From: JALYNX01 sp964608055
GTDB taxonomy: Bacteria; Actinomycetota; Acidimicrobiia; Spongiisociales; ZC4RG35
Assembly (NCBI GenBank): GCA_964608055.1
Contig: CAZSMJ010000042.1
Coordinates: 1-15,125 of the forward strand
Length of the DNA stretch: 15,125 nt
Direction of reading: 5' to 3'
A program made the position numbers and the translations under genes. The notes below the pieces were generated by a model. It saw only the letters and a list, made by a program, of their open reading frames with translations, was not told the origin of the DNA and did not search any database. This document shows, in pieces, positions 1-5,949 of this stretch. Numbering within the stretch: position 1 is the stretch's first letter; every line of letters begins with the position of its first letter.

Positions 1-188
1 TCCCGCGAATCACGTTACTGGCGCAAACCCTGTGAACCCGCGACCCGGCACCACGCGGCCCCGATGGTGTACGGCGGCGTCATCATCAGGAAGGACGGCC
101 GGACGCTGCTGACCCCGATGCGGTACTTTTGCCGGCCGGCGGGAAAGCCGCTCCAGTACGACAAAAAATATCCCGGCCTATACAACGC
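1..188 (+). pseudogene. SRAP-family (YedK/HMCES-like) protein, 5' part, interrupted; start lies outside the window
   Basis: The frame is open from the first base and reads SRESRYWRKPCEPATR, then MVYGGVIIRKDGRTLLTPMRY, PAGKPLQYDKKYPGLYNA. SRAP proteins bind abasic sites in single-stranded DNA through an N-terminal Cys (outside this window) and a conserved Asn in an N-A-R motif. Sequence similarity stops exactly at the Asn-Ala of that motif, at base 188. After that the frame continues for about 28 foreign codons (FGALLTVRS...) and stops at 271-273. The missing remainder is at 7350-7781, and joining 1-188 to 7355 restores YNARRDSLEKFWR in frame. The gene is therefore disrupted by an insertion. 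The family assignment rests on the NAR, DSFYEN and HDR motifs seen across both halves, recalled rather than searched. Confidence 0.85.
184..188. repeat. Left 5-bp direct repeat AACGC flanking the mobile element
   Basis: AACGC ends the left SRAP half and occurs again at 7350-7354, where the right half begins. Keeping only one copy rebuilds the SRAP reading frame without gain or loss. It is either a target-site duplication or the crossover core of a tyrosine recombinase. Five bases alone would be weak evidence; the exact restoration of a conserved protein motif makes it strong. Confidence 0.8.
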
Positions 189-201
189 TTTCGGTGCGCT
201 G

Positions 202-212
202 CTAACAGTTAG
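202..212. repeat. Left-end dyad CTAAC-A-GTTAG, possible recombinase binding site
   Basis: CTAACAGTTAG is a perfect inverted repeat with a one-base centre, 13 bases inside the left boundary. The same pentamers recur near the right boundary (GTTAG at 7275-7279, CTAAC at 7326-7330). The left continues GTTAGAAGCA, and the right end read inward has GTTAGGAAGCA at a similar distance. This fits paired recombinase arm or core sites, but is inferred from short matches only. Confidence 0.4.
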
Positions 213-302
213 AAGCATACGAACGCGCCACCGACTGATGAGGTATCCAAGTCGTTGGTCCCGAGAAAGATGAAACATCGCCCGCGCAATTATACGTCAG
301 CT

Positions 303-1361
303 CTATTTCGGCAGGATCGATCGGCGTGTGCGGCTGACTGAGGCCCGCCTCGCTGCAGGTTCCTGGGTCGCCGATGGCGAGTGCGCTTGTCGATACAGTC
401 GCGGAGAAACTCCGAAGCGGCGTTCGAAAGCCCGCGCGAACCGCGCGCTGGGAAGTCCGACGCGGGCGGCCGTCAGCTTGATCGCCAGGCCTTGTGAGAG
501 CAGCACGCGCGCGGCGTCCAGGCGCAGGGACTCGATCAGGTGAGCGGGCGTCTCGCCCATCGTCTCCGTGAACTTCCTGAAGAAGGTTCGTTGGCTGAGC
601 TTGGCCAGCGCCGCGAGAGTGCGCACGTCCAGCTTCTGATCCAGATGCAGGTGCACCCAATTCATCAGGTCATCGAACGGACCCTGCGCTGTTCGCTGCG
701 CACGTAGCAGTGCGCTGAACTGCGGCTGGTTGCCCGGCCGGCGGACGTAAAGCACCAACCGTTTCGCAACGTCGTTCGCGATTGCGGCGCTGGTGTCATT
801 GCCGACCATGGCCAGCGCCATGTCGATGCCTGTCGTCACGCCGGCGGACGTCCATACATTTCCGTCCTCGATGAAGATGGCGTCTTCCTCCACCCGCACT
901 TTCGGGAACGCCGCCGCCAGCGGCCGACACGCGGCCCAGTGCGACGCAACGCGGCGACCGTCTACCAATTGGAGCGCAGCAAGCACGAATGTACCGGAGC
1001 AGATGGAGCCATATCGGCTCGATCTTTCGGCCCAGCGCGGCACGCGTTTGCAGATCAGAGGGTCCTTCAGGGCATCCGCGAGCGGCCCGCCTTCCGCCCC
1101 AGCGACCAAGAAAGTGTGCAGGTTTTTCGGTGGGTCCTTCGAGAGCGGGCGCGTATCGACTCCGACGCCGCTGCTACTGCGGACTATGCCCCCGGTTGGA
1201 GACACGATCGTGATGCCATAAGCGGGCGCCTTTGCACGCTGACCGAGTATGAAATTCGCGGTGTTGAAGACGGACGCGGGCCCGGTGGCGTCCAGCAGCT
1301 CGAAGCCCGGGTAGACCAATATGCTGACTTCGATTCGCTTTGGCGGAAAATCGCTCAGCAT
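303..1361 (-). CDS. GlxA-family AraC-type transcriptional regulator (DJ-1/PfpI domain plus HTH)
   Basis: The 352-aa protein has two parts. Residues ~9-200 form a DJ-1/PfpI amidotransferase-like domain (VSILVYPGFELLDATGP near the start; nucleophile-elbow region YGSICSGTFVLAAL with Cys at ~121; then VASHWAACRPLAAAFP). Residues ~235-328 are an AraC/XylS double helix-turn-helix, including LAALAKLSQRTFFRKFTETMG and the second-helix signature FGVSPRLYRQ. The length and order are typical of GlxA regulators, cytoplasmic activators thought to sense a small ligand through the DJ-1 domain. The DJ-1 domain resembles the stand-alone PfpI protein encoded at 2469-3161. It is transcribed away from the cargo genes, the usual placement for a regulator of a divergent operon; that it controls them is inference. 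The start at 1361 gives the full first beta strand. Confidence 0.9.
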   Translation of the reverse strand: MLSDFPPKRIEVSILVYPGFELLDATGPASVFNTANFILGQRAKAPAYGITIVSPTGGIVRSSSGVGVDTRPLSKDPPKNLHTFLVAGAEGGPLADALKDPLICKRVPRWAERSSRYGSICSGTFVLAALQLVDGRRVASHWAACRPLAAAFPKVRVEEDAIFIEDGNVWTSAGVTTGIDMALAMVGNDTSAAIANDVAKRLVLYVRRPGNQPQFSALLRAQRTAQGPFDDLMNWVHLHLDQKLDVRTLAALAKLSQRTFFRKFTETMGETPAHLIESLRLDAARVLLSQGLAIKLTAARVGLPSARFARAFERRFGVSPRLYRQAHSPSATQEPAARRASVSRTRRSILPK

Positions 1362-1510
1362 TGGCAGTACGCCATCGGAACCGCTCCATGAGTGCGGGCG
1401 TTACGAACGAACTAACTTGTACCAGGTGTCGGACTGCCAGCAGCTTAGCGGAAGATGAAGTGATCCACATCTGGACTGATGAAGCCAAAGCTCCGCCAAC
1501 CGTCGCGACT
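1362..1510. promoter_or_regulatory. Divergent intergenic region between the GlxA-type regulator and the cargo genes
   Basis: This non-coding stretch lies between the start of the minus-strand regulator and the first recognisable plus-strand material. AraC/GlxA regulators usually bind such gaps, so operators are expected here. I do not see a convincing -35/-10 pair or a clear repeated operator by eye. Confidence 0.3.
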
Positions 1511-1650
1511 CCGCCAATCGTCGATCGCGACGCTATCGCAGCCCCTCACCGACGGCTTCCGATGGTCAAGCTGGATGCAGGTATCCCTATCGTCGGGGCG
1601 CGCGTGACGATACCGGTCATCGCCCCCGACCGGCGATGCCGGCCACGGCT
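1511..1650 (+). pseudogene. Degraded N-terminal fragment of a DUF899 (thioredoxin-like) gene
   Basis: Translated in the frame of base 1511, this reads IVDRDAIAAPHRRLPMVKLD, then AGIPIVGARVTIPV. The intact DUF899 protein at 4716-5462 has GDAIAAARRRLPMVEVNAAT, PLMSEHGQATLLQAFEGRR. DAIAA-x-x-RRLPMV and the following spacing match, but after about 40 residues the similarity decays into RCRPRLWMRN and no thioredoxin core follows. There is no good start codon or ribosome site. It looks like a relic of a second DUF899 gene, diverged rather than freshly copied. Similarity over ~35 residues is the only evidence. Confidence 0.5.
1613..1642. other. Hairpin upstream of the secreted-protein gene
   Basis: CCGG-T-CATCGCC, a 7-base loop (CCCGACC), then GGCGATG-CCGG: eleven base pairs interrupted by a single bulged T. 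It lies about 40 bases before the ATG at 1684, at the end of the DUF899 relic. No T-run follows, so it is not a standard terminator. It could shape the leader RNA or be chance in GC-rich DNA. Confidence 0.35.
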
Positions 1651-1683
1651 CTGGATGCGAAATCGAATCAACGGGAGACGGCA

Positions 1684-2454
1684 ATGAGACGATTGAAAAG
1701 CTTCGCGGTCGTTGTGGGCCTTGTGTTCAGCACGACCATCATCGCAGATAGCAAAAAGGAGAGCGCTCAGGGAATCGAAGCGCTGCCGCGGGACGTCGAG
1801 ATGGAGCTCGCATCGAGCGCGCTACCGGCACCTCTCCAGGAAGCCGCGACGATCTATGTCCTGGATCCTCACAAAGGATTCGTCGTTGCGCGCAAAGGCA
1901 CGAACAGCTTTCACGCTCTGGTGGCGCGGACGGGCGACGATGCATTCAGAGGCTCGTGGCCACTCACTGAATATCCACCAGATGTGCTCTATCCAGTTTC
2001 GTTCGACGCCGCAGGCGCACGCGCGCACATGCAGGTCATCCTCGACATCGCTGAAGCACAAGCCAAGGGCATGCCCGCAGCAGAGCTGAAGCAGCTCATC
2101 CAGGAGCGGTTCAGGACGGGGCACTACAAGCCACCTGCTCGGGCCGGAATCTCGTATATGTTGGCACCGATCATGCGGACCTACGATGATCCAGAGCAAA
2201 GTCCCAAGATCAGCACGGCCAGCCATCCGCACGTCATGCATTTCGCTCCGAACGTGTCTGGCCAGGACGTCGGCAGCGGCGAGCTGGGCGGCATGTTTCC
2301 TCACATCATCATGCCAGGGCCTCACGGACTCATCGTTCAGGCGCTCGACACCAAGGAGAAGGCTGCGATCAACAAGCGTCATGCTGGGTTGACGCAGAAA
2401 CTCTGCAAGCTCAAGCAAGTGTGGTGCCTGCCCAAGGAGCAGGAGCATCACTGA
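1684..2454 (+). CDS. Secreted conserved protein of unknown function
   Basis: 256 aa from the ATG preceded by GGGAGACGGCA. The N-terminus MRRLKSFAVVVGLVFSTTII, followed by Ala-Asp, is a plausible Sec signal peptide, so the mature protein is probably periplasmic. The body contains a DPHKGFVVARKGTNSFHALV segment, the acidic/Tyr-rich WPLTEYPPDVLYPVSFD, a helical stretch (ARAHMQVILDIAEAQ...), YMLAPIMRTYDDPEQSPKIS and the motif HPHVMHFAPNVSGQDVG. I recall proteins ending a similar core with MRTY...PH.M.YAPN, but I know no named domain or reaction. The C-terminal codons for ALDTKEKAAINKRHAGLTQK lie in a 67-bp sequence repeated exactly at 3267-3333. It is the first gene of the plus-strand cargo series; the stop is 14 bases before the DJ-1/PfpI start, which suggests co-transcription. 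Confidence 0.75.
   Translation: MRRLKSFAVVVGLVFSTTIIADSKKESAQGIEALPRDVEMELASSALPAPLQEAATIYVLDPHKGFVVARKGTNSFHALVARTGDDAFRGSWPLTEYPPDVLYPVSFDAAGARAHMQVILDIAEAQAKGMPAAELKQLIQERFRTGHYKPPARAGISYMLAPIMRTYDDPEQSPKISTASHPHVMHFAPNVSGQDVGSGELGGMFPHIIMPGPHGLIVQALDTKEKAAINKRHAGLTQKLCKLKQVWCLPKEQEHH
2339..2405 (+). repeat. 67-bp exact direct repeat, copy 1 (3' end of the secreted-protein gene)
   Basis: Runs from AGGCGCTCGACACC to GCAGAAACTCTG and is identical to 3267-3333, 928 bases downstream. Copy 1 is read in frame as the C-terminal ALDTKEKAAINKRHAGLTQK region. It is probably the source copy, since it sits inside a longer coherent protein. Confidence 0.9.
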
Positions 2455-2468
2455 TCGAGGAGCCACCT

Positions 2469-3161
2469 ATGCCTGACAAATCCATCCATGTCGTCTTCCC
2501 ACTCTTCGACGGCCTGGCCGCGTTGGACTTCGTAGCCCCTCACGCGGCGTTCAGCGTCGTACCCGGTGCACGCATCACCGTTGCTTCAGTCGGCGGCCGC
2601 AACATCGACGCCAATGGACTGGTGTTCAGCAAATTGGCGGATTTGTCGAAGGTCGAAGGCTGCGACGTGATCTGCATACCGGGTGGCTTCGGCACTGCCA
2701 AGGCGATGGTCGATGAGGTCTTCATGCGCGAGATCCGTCGCCTTGCGAGCGCCGCCAAATATAAGACCTCTGTCTGCACCGGCGCGCTCATCCTGGGCGC
2801 AGCCGGGCTGCTACGCGGCAAGCGCGCCGCCACCTATTGGGCCTCGCGCGACACCCTGCAGCAGTTTGGCGCTATCGTCGAGAATCGCCGCGTCGTCCGC
2901 GATGGCAACATCATCACGGGTGGTGGTGTCACCGCCGGCATGGATTTCGCCTTGGCGGCCATCGCCGAAATCTTCGGTCAGGCTGTCGCCGAAGACGTGC
3001 AACTCCTGCTGGAGTACGCACCGGCGCCGCCATTCGAGACGGTCCATCCAGACGATGCGCCCGCCGAGACCACTGCACGACTGCGCAAGTTCATGCATGC
3101 CGGCCTGACAGCTGACCGGGTTGCCGCTGAACAAGCTGTCCGTCGCTTGCAGACGCTATGA
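2469..3161 (+). CDS. DJ-1/PfpI family protein (isonitrile hydratase-like glutamine amidotransferase fold)
   Basis: 230 aa, starting MPDKSIHVVFPLFDGLAALD at the ATG behind GAGGAGCC; an in-frame ATG at 2421 would add 16 poorly conserved residues inside the upstream gene and is not preferred. DJ-1/PfpI features: an early strand with LFDGLAALDF (acidic residues near position 15-20), ICIPGGFGT around 75, and the nucleophile elbow SVCTGALILGAAGLL with Cys at ~103, followed by RAATYWASRDTLQQFGA and IITGGGVTAGMDFALAAI. This pattern matches the subfamily containing isonitrile hydratase InhA and the DJ-1 domains of GlxA regulators. The true substrate is unknown. The stop overlaps the ATG of the 58-aa ORF (ATGA at 3158-3161), and the divergent GlxA-type regulator carries a related domain. 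Confidence 0.88.
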   Translation: MPDKSIHVVFPLFDGLAALDFVAPHAAFSVVPGARITVASVGGRNIDANGLVFSKLADLSKVEGCDVICIPGGFGTAKAMVDEVFMREIRRLASAAKYKTSVCTGALILGAAGLLRGKRAATYWASRDTLQQFGAIVENRRVVRDGNIITGGGVTAGMDFALAAIAEIFGQAVAEDVQLLLEYAPAPPFETVHPDDAPAETTARLRKFMHAGLTADRVAAEQAVRRLQTL

Positions 3162-3334
3162 GAAAGGCGGACGAGCTGATCAGTCACTCACTCGGTTCGC
3201 GGTCGAGAGTTGACCAGCGCGTCATCCAGCATCTTGAACGGTACGCGGATGCTGAGCGAGCGCTTAAGGCGCTCGACACCAAGGAGAAGGCTGCGATCAA
3301 CAAGCGTCATGCTGGGTTGACGCAGAAACTCTGA
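3158..3334 (+). CDS. Small ORF of 58 aa, helical, with a C-terminal half copied from the secreted-protein gene
   Basis: Starts at the ATG that overlaps the DJ-1/PfpI stop (ATGA), a common coupling arrangement, and reads MRKADELISHSLGSRSRVDQ, RVIQHLERYADAERALKA, then LDTKEKAAINKRHAGLTQKL. The last ~22 codons lie in the 67-bp repeat. The middle nonapeptide ADAERALKA also occurs in the odd tail of the recombinase (residues ~382-390). I do not recognise a family. It may be a rearrangement scar rather than a functional gene. Eight codons before its stop and the following AGGAG lead directly into the epoxide hydrolase gene. Confidence 0.4.
   Translation: MRKADELISHSLGSRSRVDQRVIQHLERYADAERALKALDTKEKAAINKRHAGLTQKL
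3267..3333 (+). repeat. 67-bp exact direct repeat, copy 2 (3' end of the 58-aa ORF)
   Basis: Identical to 2339-2405 and read in the same protein frame (ALDTKEKAAINKRHAGLTQKL), but ending in an immediate TGA instead of continuing. Perfect identity including synonymous positions implies a recent duplication; recombination between copies would delete the DJ-1/PfpI gene. Confidence 0.9.
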
Positions 3335-3353
3335 CTCCAAGCAGGAGATGATC

Positions 3354-4649
3354 ATGATCCACAGAATCAGTGACGAGCGAACAGAATGCCGGCGTGCAGC
3401 TGCTGGCATGTCGCGCCGCCAAGTCATCCAAATGGGAGCTGCCGCCGCAACCGCGTCGACACTCGGCATCTACTTTTCGGGGATGAGTGCGAGCGCGGCC
3501 GCAACCAGTATTGAGCCCTTTCGCGTTGCCATACCGCAGGCCACGCTTGACGACTTAAAACGTCGTCTCGATAGCACGCGGTGGCCCGAGCGTGAGACAG
3601 AGAAAGATTGGTCACAAGGTGTGCCACTCGATCGCTTGCAGCGCCTTGTGGAGTATTGGCGCACGGGCTACAACTGGCGCCGCTTTGAGAGCCAGATCAA
3701 TGCCTTCCCGCAGTTCCGCACAGAGCTCGACGGGCTCGGATTCCATTTCTTGCACGTCAAGTCGAAACACGAGAACGCGTTGCCCATTCTTCTGACGCAT
3801 GGCTGGCCGGGTTCGGTGATTGAGTTCCTGAAGGTGATTGGCCCGCTCACTGACCCGACGGCGCATGGCGGGCGCGCGGAAGACGCGTTTCATGTCGTGA
3901 TTCCCTCTCTGCCCGGCTACGGCTTCTCCGACAAACCATCCGAACCCGGCTGGAACAGTGGGCGCATCGCGAAAGCCTGGGCAGAGCTGATGCGCAGTCT
4001 TGGCTATAACCGTTGGGTAGCGCAGGGCGGAGACTGGGGCGCCACGGTCACCAATACGCTGGCGCTGCAGAAGCCTGCGGGCCTTATTGCCATCCATCTC
4101 AACCTCCCGATTGCGTTTCCCACGAATTTACAGACGGAAGGCGCCACTCCGGCAGAGCGGGAGGCCATTGCCGCGTGGAGGCGGCACAGCACGGATGGCG
4201 CGGGGTACTTCCAAGAGCAAGCCACACGCCCGCAAACCATTGGCTACGCTCTAACGGATTCTCCCGTCGGACTCGCCGCGTGGATCTACGAGAAGTTCCA
4301 AGCATGGACCGACAACACCGGCGACCCTGAAAGCGCGCTCACGCGCGATGAGATGCTCGATGACATCACGCTCTACTGGCTGACCAACACGGCAGCCTCA
4401 TCGGCACGGCTCTATCGCGAGAACGCCGGCAAGTTCGGCCCGAACCAGGGCGTCGTGGACTTCCCCGTGGGGCTCAGCATCTTTCCAAGGGAAATCGCCC
4501 AGGTGCCACGCACTTGGGCCGACAAGGTTTATCCGAACCTCATCCACTGGAACGAGCTGAACAAGGGCGGTCACTTTGCCGCTTTCGAGCAGCCGGCGCT
4601 CTTCACACAGGAGCTGCGCGACTGCTTCCGCAAAATGCGCAACGCATAG
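3354..4649 (+). CDS. Epoxide hydrolase (EHN-domain, alpha/beta hydrolase), Tat-exported
   Basis: 431 aa. The ATG at 3354 has AGGAG six bases upstream; the ATG at 3348 abuts that site and is less likely. Residues ~19-50 are a twin-arginine signal (SRRQVIQMGAAAATASTLG), so the folded enzyme is probably exported to the periplasm. The epoxide-hydrolase N-terminal domain follows (EPFRVAIPQATLDDLKRRLD, STRWPE). The alpha/beta core shows the oxyanion motif HGWPGS (~149), the nucleophile in QGGDWGA (Asp ~227), a lid Tyr in RPQTIGYALTDSP, an acid in FPREI (Glu ~380) and the catalytic His in GGHFAAFEQP (His ~407). All expected residues of a microsomal/juvenile-hormone-type epoxide hydrolase are present. 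It would hydrate epoxides to diols; the substrate is unknown. Confidence 0.92.
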   Translation: MIHRISDERTECRRAAAGMSRRQVIQMGAAAATASTLGIYFSGMSASAAATSIEPFRVAIPQATLDDLKRRLDSTRWPERETEKDWSQGVPLDRLQRLVEYWRTGYNWRRFESQINAFPQFRTELDGLGFHFLHVKSKHENALPILLTHGWPGSVIEFLKVIGPLTDPTAHGGRAEDAFHVVIPSLPGYGFSDKPSEPGWNSGRIAKAWAELMRSLGYNRWVAQGGDWGATVTNTLALQKPAGLIAIHLNLPIAFPTNLQTEGATPAEREAIAAWRRHSTDGAGYFQEQATRPQTIGYALTDSPVGLAAWIYEKFQAWTDNTGDPESALTRDEMLDDITLYWLTNTAASSARLYRENAGKFGPNQGVVDFPVGLSIFPREIAQVPRTWADKVYPNLIHWNELNKGGHFAAFEQPALFTQELRDCFRKMRNA

Positions 4650-4715
4650 TCGGTAAGGAGGTTGCCCTACCCGACAAAGCGATGATTGACCTGTATTAAC
4701 TAATGGAGCAAGACG

Positions 4716-5462
4716 ATGAACAAGACCGTTGCCCAAGACTACGCCGCGCCCAAGTCTGTAGATCGAGCGACCTATCAGGGCGAGATCGATGCGCTTCGTG
4801 CGCGAGAGAAGGCGCACACGAGGGAGGGCGACGCGATTGCCGCAGCGCGTCGGCGCCTGCCCATGGTCGAAGTGAACGCGGCGACACCGCTGATGAGCGA
4901 GCACGGGCAGGCCACTCTGCTACAGGCTTTCGAAGGACGCCGCCTCCTCATCGCCTATTATCATATGTGGCACCTCGACAAACCGGCGCCCGAACAGTGC
5001 GAGGGCTGCACGTTCTTCACCACCCAGGTGCGAGAACTCTCGCATTTTCATGTTCGCGATGTGACCTACGCCACGTTTTCTCAAGGTCCTTTTGACGAGA
5101 GCGTTCGCTACTGCGGGTTCATGGATTACGCGATGCCGTGGTACTCCGCCCGAGACTCGCTCGACGCTTTGCTGGCCGGTCGGCAAGCCAATCGAATGTA
5201 CCTAATCTGCTATTTGCGGCAGGGATCGAAGGTTTTCGAGACCTATTGGACGACATCGCGCGGCGTCGAGGCGATGGACAACACCTACCGGCTGATCGAC
5301 CTCACCGTCTATGGACGCCAAGAGCTCTGGGAAGAGTCGCCTGCCGGCTGGCCGCAGCATTGGGAAGGTCCGCAGCGGATGCGAACGGAAAGCCGTCCCA
5401 CCTCGCAATGGTCTCGCCTCAAGGCGGGGCGCTCAGACGATCTCGGGCCCCGCAGCTCTTGA
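4716..5462 (+). CDS. DUF899 thioredoxin-like family protein
   Basis: 248 aa from the ATG preceded by GGAGCAAGACG. The family signature is clear: an N-terminal helical segment with ALRAREKAHTREGDAIAAAR and RRLPMVEV, then a strand-turn region with FEGRRLLIAYYHMWHLDKPA followed by PEQCEGCTFFTTQV, whose CEGC holds the CxxC-like Cys pair (~95 and 98). Later come YGFMDYAMPWYSARDSLDAL-like segments (here YCGFMDYAMPWYSARDSL) and the terminal TVYGRQELWEESPAGWPQ. DUF899 proteins have a thioredoxin fold; their biological role is not settled, though redox function is likely. No signal peptide is seen, so it is probably cytoplasmic. It is in line with the epoxide hydrolase gene (66-base gap), and a relic of a second DUF899 gene lies at 1511-1650. 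Confidence 0.85.
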   Translation: MNKTVAQDYAAPKSVDRATYQGEIDALRAREKAHTREGDAIAAARRRLPMVEVNAATPLMSEHGQATLLQAFEGRRLLIAYYHMWHLDKPAPEQCEGCTFFTTQVRELSHFHVRDVTYATFSQGPFDESVRYCGFMDYAMPWYSARDSLDALLAGRQANRMYLICYLRQGSKVFETYWTTSRGVEAMDNTYRLIDLTVYGRQELWEESPAGWPQHWEGPQRMRTESRPTSQWSRLKAGRSDDLGPRSS

Positions 5463-5475
5463 CCAGATCGCAAAT

Positions 5476-5503
5476 CGCCATCGCTCACGCGCGAGCGATG
5501 GCG
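5476..5503. terminator. Strong hairpin after the DUF899 gene, possible terminator
   Basis: CGCCATCGCTC, loop ACGCGC, GAGCGATGGCG: a perfect 11-bp stem 13 bases past the DUF899 stop. There is no T-run after it, so a simple intrinsic terminator is doubtful. It may be a partial terminator, an mRNA-stabilising end or a protein-binding dyad marking the join with the gdhA scrap. Confidence 0.5.
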
Positions 5504-5521
5504 GGAGCGACCAATGCGCGA

Positions 5522-5671
5522 GGAGCCCATGCGAAAATCATGAAGATCATACACGAACGCTGCCGTCGATTTGGCGACGGACCCAAGGGATATTGCGACT
5601 ACGTCAAGGGCGCGAACATCGCGGGCTTCAAGAAGATCGCAAACGCCATGCTCGCCTATGGCGCCGTCTGA
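5522..5671 (+). pseudogene. gdhA: 3' fragment of NADP-specific glutamate dehydrogenase (gdhA)
   Basis: The frame from 5522 reads HAKIMKIIHERCRRFGDG, then PKGYCDYVKGANIAGFKKIA and NAMLAYGAV before TGA at 5669-5671. NADP-glutamate dehydrogenases end with a helix of the form L..IM..IH..C followed by YV.GANIAGF.KVADAML.QG, so this is the authentic last ~49 residues. The ~400 residues that hold the catalytic Lys and the Rossmann domain are absent from the window. The upstream frame stays open into DUF899 only by chance. The fragment is a non-functional passenger showing that the element (or its donor) cut through a gdhA gene. The next ATG overlaps its stop (TGATG). Confidence 0.8.
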
Positions 5672-5949
5672 TGAGCGTGAAGCAAACCTCATCGCAAGAC
5701 GCAGGTCTTGTCTCAGCCAAGGGCGCGGCTCGCGTCCTGGCTCTCGCCGCTACGCCGACATTTGTGATCATGGCCTTGCTCGCCCCTCATTTCGATGGCC
5801 AAGCCGGCGCAACTCTATGCTCCGCTGTGCCGCAGCACGCGCCCGTTGCCGGAATGCCCGTGATGTACTGGCTGATGAGCGTTTTTCACTTCCCGCCTTG
5901 GTTGAGACTGATCGCTCGCCGATTTTTGCATCTCCGTTCGACGCCTTGA
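5671..5949 (+). CDS. Small membrane protein of unknown function (92 aa)
   Basis: ATG overlaps the gdhA-fragment stop. The sequence begins MSVKQTSSQDAGLVSAKGAA and has a hydrophobic segment (LALAATPTFVIMALLAPHF), a Cys-Ser turn (ATLCSAVPQHAPVAGMP) and a second hydrophobic segment ending VMYWLMSVFHFPPWLRLIA. I recall unnamed small proteins in Proteobacteria with the pattern TF.IMALL...CS...GM..MY.LMS.FH..PWL.LI, so it is likely real, but I know no function. One or two inner-membrane helices are expected. The last ~45 codons overlap, antisense, the extended tail of the recombinase frame (5815-5949), and at most one of the two uses this DNA for protein; this gene has the better pattern. Confidence 0.55.
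   Translation: MSVKQTSSQDAGLVSAKGAARVLALAATPTFVIMALLAPHFDGQAGATLCSAVPQHAPVAGMPVMYWLMSVFHFPPWLRLIARRFLHLRSTP

Noticed and set aside
3348..3353. Upstream ATG of the epoxide hydrolase
   Set aside because: AGGAG directly abuts it, leaving no spacing; the ATG six bases downstream fits better, and the protein differs by two residues only.
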